Source of the DNA: Auricularia sp. M13
Taxonomy: Eukaryota > Basidiomycota > Agaricomycetes > Auriculariales > Auriculariaceae
Reading direction: 5' to 3'
Assembly: GCA_037042915.1 (NCBI GenBank)
Contig: CM073204.1
Span: 620,001 to 684,000, forward strand
DNA length: 64,000 nt
Shown: piece by piece, positions 57,801-64,000 of the stretch
Numbering within the stretch: position 1 is the first letter of the stretch
Layout of the letters: every line of letters begins with the position of its first letter
Program-made: the position numbers and the translations under genes
The notes under the pieces: model-generated
Database searches by the model: none
What the model saw: only the letters and a program-made list of their open reading frames with translations
Told to the model about the DNA's origin: nothing

Positions 57801-59537
57801 TTGTCGACGACGACGACGACGAACATGAGCGGCTCGAGGTCGAGATGGCGTGTGAAGCAGCGATCTCGGAGGCGTCATCTATCACAACCAGCGCGGCTTC
57901 ATCAACAACGGCTTCTGCACCACTCTCGACAGCGGCGACGACAGAGGCTTCGTCATCAGACAGCGAGCACGAGTACTGGGAGGACTTGGACGACAACGAC
58001 ATAGACATGACGCGCGTTAACCCTGACGGCTCCGCGATCGCCGAAGGCAGCCAGTACTTCGAGCCGCAGATCGGAGGGCAGCGCACGGACGACGGCGAAC
58101 TGCTGGCGGTGGAGGACGAGCGCTACTTGTACGAGCCATCGGGCTGGCGATGGAAGAAGTTGGGCAACCAGCGCGGCTTACGGGAGTTCACCTGGTACGC
58201 GGAGGACGGCGCGGGTGACGACGGCATCCTCGAGTTCAAGTTATTCGGCGCAGCCCAGCGCGAGGAGTACGAGGATTACGCGCAGTGGTGGGACTACATG
58301 GGTGGCAGGATCTTTTACTTCCTCGACCACGACGGCATTCGCAAAGGAGGTGACATCGCCGGCGAGCGATTGACGAGGCCGCTGCGCTTGTTCCACCTTG
58401 ATGGGGGTCGGAGGCCCGTGTATGACTTCAATACGAAGGTGAAGCCCGTGCGCATGCGTCTCTGGCCAGCGCAGTCATTCCGAGCACCGTGAGTACGCGA
58501 TCGCGCGAAAGAAGCATGCTAACTCCGGCTTGTCTAGGCTGAAGGTACCGCACGATGCGCTGGGTGCTGTTGGCTCGCGCACTCGCAACAAGAAGTTTGC
58601 TTTGCCGGACAGCGACTACGAGAAAGTGTACCCCAATGCACCGCGGCCGGGGAGCAATCCAAGGCCGCAAACTCAGGCGGCGCAGATCACTGCCTCTGCG
58701 CCGTCCGCGTCTTCCTCGTCGACCAGGGCATCGCAAGTACCGCTGCCCGCACCATCACCAGTGACGCCAACTTCCGCAGCGACTTCCTCTTCCTCGTCCA
58801 CGTCAGCAGCGGCATCGTCAGCGGTGCAGCCTGAGACGCTGAGCGCTACGCAAGCATCAGAGCCGTCCACAATTTCCTCGTGGTCGTGCGCGCCGCCAAC
58901 GTTGGCGACTGTGGTCTCTGCATCGCCGACAGCAACGTCTATGTCGTCTGCGGCGCCCCAAGCTGCGCAACCGGCTGCTGCTGCCGCCGTGAGCGCTCCC
59001 ACACCATTGTACGACTTGCTGCAGCCGAAGGGCCCGATGTACTACAATGATCGCGAGATACCCGCGTTCGCGGACACGCAGGACGCAAACTACTCCTGGC
59101 CGAGCGCAGCATGGAGGACACTCATTATCTGGGACATGGCGGAGCTCACATTCCGTACGGCGCTATTTGCGCTGGACGACTGTCTACGCAGGACGTATCC
59201 CTGGTGTAAGCAATTGAACGCGGAAACAGCGGTACAACGGCAGAGTATGTTGTGCGCGGTCTGGGGTGATTCGTCATTTGTCCCGGACGGGCCAAGCCCT
59301 CTCACAGCGACGGACTGGCGCGCGCGGCAAGACTCGATCAAAGCGTTTTACAGTGTAGTATCGACATGGCCACGTGCCGCCCTGCCGCCGCCGCCTGCTG
59401 CGTTCGACGATGAGGCGGACTTTGTCGCTTTCGAGAAGCAGGTCTGGCACGTATATACGCAGACGTACGCGGATTACTTCTTTCGAGAGCCACCTGTCCC
59501 GATGCAACACCCACGAGTAGTGCCGTGGTCGGAGTAG
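54881..59537 (+). CDS. Large four-exon orphan protein, 1,497 residues
   Basis: Exons 54881-54971, 55030-57216, 57273-58488 and 58538-59537 join in frame; introns are 58, 56 and 49 nt with good signals (third: GTGAGTACG, ATGCTAACTCC, TTGTCTAG). The ATG follows an in-frame stop. An N-terminal charged helix (residues about 40-75, Glu/Arg/Lys-rich) precedes a conserved-looking region with DGRFGPAEMSRYAQWHQVGE, LEGDIAWYIPDF, ILEVRGWNSYVRCRLWL and, near residue 530, TRGVFTDDIEVAQRYAQYGV followed by PVFHVEVVN. Then come Pro-rich and acidic linkers, basic KRKRDGK, a second globular region (WWPQPWNP, VREVTTYNARNWRNILRKV, EFKLFGAAQREEYEDYAQWW), a ~140-residue Ser/Ala/Thr/Pro linker, and a C-terminal domain ending near YADYFFREPPVP. 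No enzyme or nucleic-acid domain is recognised. A broken relative lies at 24.4-25.5 kb, so the family is multicopy. A GTATGT...TTACAG stretch at 57,079-57,139 looks intronic but removing it breaks the frame. Confidence 0.85.
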
Positions 59538-60808
59538 GTACTTGTATGGATTCTTTTTTTCTGGAAGCGTGCCGCAATGTATGTATCGTCCCTCAATGTA
59601 TGTATCATTCAAGTTGCGACGGGATTACAAGTCTTTATCACAGGGCGCGCAGGCATCGCGTCGTCGCGGGAAGGGAATGTGAAATGTCAGTCGTACTTTG
59701 GTGCGCTCCTGTATACTGGCCGCGCGTGCGCACCGAGTAGCCCATCTTTCATCCGATCGCACCGCTCTCATACCGCCATGCGCCAATGTGTAAGCAGTTC
59801 TACGTCTGCGATCAGGCGCATCCCGGGAAGTGACTCGGGACTGTGGCCCCCCGACCGCTCATTCTTCATTCTTCTTGGCAGGTTTTGACGGTACTTCACT
59901 CGTCCTCGCGAAAGACGTATCGACGCAGCCATTGCCGCAGCTACATTTTCTCGAATGCAGAAAGTACAAGACCCGGCTGGACGGAAAACAAAGCCATGAC
60001 GAGCAGCATCCGCAGAGACGGAAAGGATCCCCGGGGCTGTTGCCCCGCGGATGCGATGCTCATAGCCATTCGACGTGCCGTGGCAATGATCATGATGAGT
60101 CTGCTATTATGATTTTGGCCGGGACGAAGGACAGTACTAATCATTACGATGCTGTCTGTTGTTGATTCCCAACCCCTGTGGATTAGCATGTTCAAGTTTG
60201 CGGGCGTCGTTCTGAGGAGAAGTAGGCCTAGGATTTCCAGTGTGCCTTGTTGGTAAATTCCATCGGATGTAGGCTGCTATTGTTCTATATCTCCACTCCG
60301 TCACCCACATTGCTACAAGGGTTATAGTCCTGCCCTGGTATCTTAATAGGAAACATACGATGTGCATTGTAAATGCGGCAACGCAAGCGGGTTTCCCCGA
60401 CGGCGTCGCCGGATGCTTTCATGCCCGACGCATTGTTTCCTTTGTCGACAATGGCCTTACGCCAGCGCGTACTCGACAAGTTGGGAGCATTCAAAAAAGT
60501 ATGCGTTTCTCCTCGGGCATTTACTTTGGCTGATTGCAGAAAACCCCGCAGTATCAGCTACTGCGAAATCGACGGCCAGCTTGCTCTCAAGGGGCGCGTC
60601 GGGGTCGAATTGAAATCTCAATTTTATTGCACGCTTTATACGTGAGAATGAAACGGGATATTTGGCGAATATTGCGTTCAAGGTAGCTGGCCGTCGCTTT
60701 GCAATTGGTGCCGTGCAACTTGCTCATCGACGCAGGCAGAATACTTCCCCAGGCAGCCCTCAGCCCGCTGGCCTTCGCTCACTAGAACAATTTGAGGCAT
60801 CCCAGGAC
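59538..60808. other. Intergenic region between the large gene and the F-box gene
   Basis: It contains AATGTATGTATC repeated twice near 59,577-59,610, and short frames on both strands. An exon-like block at 60,420-60,660 with a GTATGCG...TTGCAG intron could be an upstream, possibly untranslated, part of the F-box gene; equally protein-like text on the minus strand there (FAKYPVSFSRIKRAIKLRFQ) prevents a decision. Confidence 0.4.
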
Positions 60809-62271
60809 ATGAAAAGGCCATCTGGTCAGATGCGCTTGGTCGTCGTCGAGTGCAGGGCTGACTATGTGAAATAGGTCCTTTCAACGAGCATTTGCCCTTC
60901 GAGATTCTCGCACACATATTTGGTATCCTTGGGTTCGTTGACCGGCTTTGGGCGTCACATGTTTGCCGCCACTGGCGCGCCACATTCACGGTTTTCGATG
61001 CACGTCTTTGTTCCGATATTCATTGGCGGGGCAGACGAGGCGACATTTTTGCCGCTATGCTAAGCCGTACCTCCGCTACGCCTATTCGCGTACAGATAGG
61101 GCTGCGACATCCCCAGTATCTGCATTCTCTTGCGTTTGCTTGTGTGATTCAGGCTCTTCGCGCCAACTTGCATCGGATTGACGTCCTCAGGATATCCTTC
61201 TGGGGATCGGTTTCTGACCTACGGATGGCGACCCTTTTGTCTGCGCTCTGTTGCCGTGCGCCGCTTCTTGCGCGTTTCTCATTTACCAACGTCCGGTCAT
61301 ATGATCACATCCAGCTCCCTGATAATATGTTCGGAGGTCATGCTCCGCAGCTACAACAAATGACACTCAATGGCGGGCTTGAATTGCGGCCTGGGCAGAA
61401 CATTAATGTTCTGCGCGGCATCAGAATCCTGGGCCTTAGAATCGACTCGGAGCCTCTGCAGTCTTCAGCCCTTCAGACGCTCGGCCAGCAGTTCCCCGCC
61501 CTGGACTCCCTATTCTTGATGGCAGTTACCGCGGACAGCCTCAACAATCTTCATGCGTCTTTCCCGATCGCCTTATCTCGTCTTTCCTTGGACATTTGTT
61601 CTGGCCGCGGCTCTGGGTTACTCCGTTATTTTGCTTGCTGGCAGATACAACATTTGCGCGTGGCATACTTTCCCGGTATCCTACATGATCTCTTTGGCAC
61701 AGAATACGACACATGGACGACCATGGCTATACGCCCATCGACCTTCCCAGGGTCGTGTGTTACTCTCCACTTCCTAGGGAGTGGCTGCCGCAGCATGACA
61801 ATCACCCAGGTATCGCTCTGGGGTGACCACAGTGCCGCGCCATTTCAACATATCACGCTCTTGACTATACACGAGGCTGCTCTGGCGTATAAAAGCCTTT
61901 CATTGCCTACGCTGCCTTCTGTCAAATCCATCGATCTTGTGCTGAAGCCTAAAACCTTCGTCGGCAACGTCCTGGCCACCAGGTTATTTGCGCTGTACCA
62001 CGCATCAGGAACGGTTATGGACTGTCCGCGGTTGCTCGCCATCAACGTGCTGAACACGCTGCCGGAGAAGAGTGTCCTAGTGGACGAGGCCGAGCTCGTT
62101 CGATTCGTTGTGCGAGGCGTCAGATTCGCCGACAGGAAACTTCGCTTGCTTAATCTTTTTGGGATCATTCTCGCTACTGATGCCACTTATGCCGGTGCAC
62201 TGGAGGACGTAGTGACGGAGGTACACCCTCCACTTCTGAGGAAGGTTGAGACAATCTCGAGCACGTTGTGA
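60809..62271 (+). CDS. F-box domain protein (basidiomycete type)
   Basis: A 16-nt first exon (60809-60824, MKRPS) joins across a 50-nt GTCAGA...GGCTGACT...AAATAG intron to exon 2 (60875-62271), giving 470 residues. The N-terminus reads PFNEHLPFEILAHIFGILGF, then ASHVCRHWRATF: the LPxEILxxIF and VCRxWR signatures of the F-box. The remaining ~420 residues have irregular Leu-rich repeats (for example LQQMTLNGGLELRPG, FPALDSLFLMAVTADSLNNL) as in the LRR-like C-termini of the expanded agaricomycete F-box family. F-box proteins bind Skp1 and bring substrates to SCF ubiquitin ligases in cytosol or nucleus; the substrate is unknown. The start exon is short, and the real start could be further upstream. 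Exon 2 is fully open. Confidence 0.85.
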
Positions 62272-62572
62272 GGCACGGTTCGCAGCACAGATATAGAATC
62301 AAAGGAGGGGAGGATACGGCCAGTTACGATAGTGTTGGGATCTTTCATAGCCCTTACGTTGTTGACGATAGTCTCCATCTTTCTGGCCTTTGGTAAGGGA
62401 TTGATATGGTAGATCACGTGCATAGTTCAAGAGAGAAATTCCGGAGAATCGTAATAGGTGCGATCTACAGTATTGAACGGGAGCACGTGCAAGGAGTAAG
62501 TCAAGCGGATGAGTTCAGAGGAGCTAGCTGAAAAGAGAGGCGCAAAGGCAGCAGCGAGTCATCCGGCGGAGC

Positions 62573-62870
62573 CAGCGCGACTAGGCGAAGTTGCGCGGGA
62601 ACAGCGCTTGTTCCGAGGCCTCGCGCAGGGCGAGTTGAGTACGCAGTCCTCCAGACCGGCGTAACTGGCGCGCGGCGGGCTTGTGAGCAACCTCCAGCTG
62701 CTGGCGCCGTCATGGTACGTGGGCCGCTACCGCCGCTGCTGGCGACGGGGATGCCAAATGCGAATCTCAGAGGACTGCGCCGCCTAGCCGCACGGTGAGC
62801 TCAAAATACCGGGAGCTGTCACCCAGCAGCTGATCGTTGTGTCAGCTGCCTGCGGCCACTCCTTGCTGCA
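62573..62870 (+). repeat. Dispersed gene segment, copy 2
   Basis: Inverted partner of 52,445-52,770. It includes the same donor context (GTGAGCTCAAAATACCGGG here). Stops in every frame mark it as decayed. Confidence 0.7.
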
Positions 62871-64000
62871 ACGTCACAGAGTCTCTCGTAGACGGGCCCG
62901 TCCACGCAGAGCAAAGCTACAGCGAAGCGTTCGCGAGCTAGCGAACGTGGTAGTTGAACGCGTGATTGGGACTGCTTTACACCATTGGGCTTGCATACGC
63001 CAGTGTACTCTGACGTCGGCATCATGCCCCCGGGTTGGTCACCATCTACGAAGAAATCCACGACGCCGAAGTCTGGCAGGAATACGCCTCAGAGGCTTTA
63101 TAGCAGCGTCGGCGCGTATTCATTACGGCTTGAAGCTTGGTCTCTACAGCGATCGGCGCGAAAACCGCGTCTGGCGGGAGAAGGGTTGAGTACGCTGTAC
63201 AGCACGCAATGCTGACAAAGGCCTCGGGCGCGATGAATCCCTGACAGAACCCGCACCGGCGGCGCCCTCGAACCGCCAGCCTCGACCGGCACGACCCGAT
63301 GTTCACGCGCAGACGAGCACCCACCCGAGCAAGCCGCCCAGGACTTCGGAGATCACGTCTTTGTGAACCTACTTCCGCCCGGCGAACAAACTGGCGCTCG
63401 ACCAGGTTTTCGGGCTGGCGCACGAAATGCACGAAAGATGTGGGACAGGTGCGCTCACTGGACTATTTCATATAATTGTGGAGGAGGAGTCCGACGTAGA
63501 CGACGCTGAACGAGATCCACGTCGCCCGGAAGATGGGTGGGTATTCGACACGGTCGCGGCGGTAAACAGAAACGTACACCGGTCAACCAAACGTGAGTGG
63601 CTGGTCGAGATTCTTGGTGTTGAATTTGACGGCTCAAGTCTCTCGCTGGGCTATGACCCCTCAGCCGGGTAGGGGTGCGTACTCAGTGCCCGCAACTGGC
63701 TCGTGCTCGAGCCCAACGTATCCGCAGTCGTCTCTCCATGACATCGAGATGTCCCGCTCAAAAGCGACGCGAGTAGAAAGAGCGTCGCGCAGACGAGCAG
63801 CCTCGGGCTGAGGAGGGACATCGGGTTGAGGAGCAACGTCTCGCAAACGAGCAGCGTCTGGTCGTTCCTCCACCCAGTCATCGCGCGGTCGCCGTTGCTT
63901 CTGCCGTCTTAGTCTCCTTAAAGCAGGCCACTACTTACAGCGCGTCCTTGAACCGGCGAGCGGGCGGACGCGCTGTGTACTGCCGTCTTGCCCAACGCCA
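62871..64000 (+). pseudogene. Decayed continuation and unassigned frames at the right edge
   Basis: Plus-strand pieces VEYAVQHAMLTKASGAMNP (63,190-63,245, then a stop) and, at 63,427-63,672, an open 81-codon frame with FHIIVEEESDVDDAERDP and STKREWLVEILGVEFDGSSL look like real protein. A ~54-base degenerate repeat with CGCAGACGAGCAGC and CGCAAACGAGCAGC lies at 63,785-63,865. The first pieces may continue the gene whose other copy is at 50-52.8 kb. No family is named. Confidence 0.35.

Overview
The window is nuclear DNA of a filamentous fungus, most likely a basidiomycete (Agaricomycetes). Genes that can be rebuilt are split by many short GT-AG introns (about 40-80 nt, donors such as GTGAGC, GTACGC and GTATGT, branch sites such as CTGAC or CTAAC). 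There is an F-box protein of basidiomycete style, and there are fragments of fungal housekeeping genes. Bacterial features such as operons, Shine-Dalgarno sites or CRISPR arrays are absent. The region is gene-poor and repeat-rich: well under a third is occupied by reading frames I can defend, and much of the rest is GC-rich DNA carrying decayed gene pieces.

Layout. 0-3.3 kb: repeats, then a cysteine-cluster gene and a short coiled-coil gene. 3.3-9 kb: GC-rich decayed DNA. 9.1-10.1 kb: first BRCT-like gene (minus). 12.6-13.1 kb and 18.7-19.3 kb: two more short coiled-coil genes (minus). 14.8-18.1 kb: a 1.65-kb segment duplicated in tandem. 20.6-21.05 kb: a small three-exon gene. 24.4-25.5 kb: a broken relative of the large gene at 55 kb. 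26.8-27.5 kb: a TA-flanked MITE-like element. 28.0-28.8 kb: a three-exon orphan gene. 35.2-35.7 kb: a frameshifted piece of a Cdc7/SepH-type septation kinase. 37.6-38.2 kb: a compact PHD/C5HCH zinc-finger gene. 39.8-45.3 kb: an AT-richer 5.5-kb element with 20-bp terminal inverted repeats, outward-facing tRNA-like promoters and nested palindromes. 46.3-46.8 kb: an RPC40 (RNA polymerase I/III AC40) pseudogene. 46.9-48.0 kb: second BRCT-like gene. 50-52.8 kb: remains of an intron-rich gene, part of which recurs at 62.6 kb. 53.2-54.7 kb: a foldback followed by a 271-bp tandem array. 54.9-59.5 kb: a 1,497-residue four-exon gene. 60.8-62.3 kb: an F-box gene.

The genes do not form an obvious pathway. 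The common thread is small, multi-exon, mostly orphan proteins of chromatin or DNA-binding type (two BRCT-like paralogues, a stand-alone PHD module, a six-cysteine cluster, three short coiled-coil proteins) in DNA dominated by decayed copies and small non-autonomous repeats. No transposase, reverse transcriptase or integrase is recognisable. All gene models rest on splice-signal reading, frame continuity and paralogue comparison by eye; no search was run.
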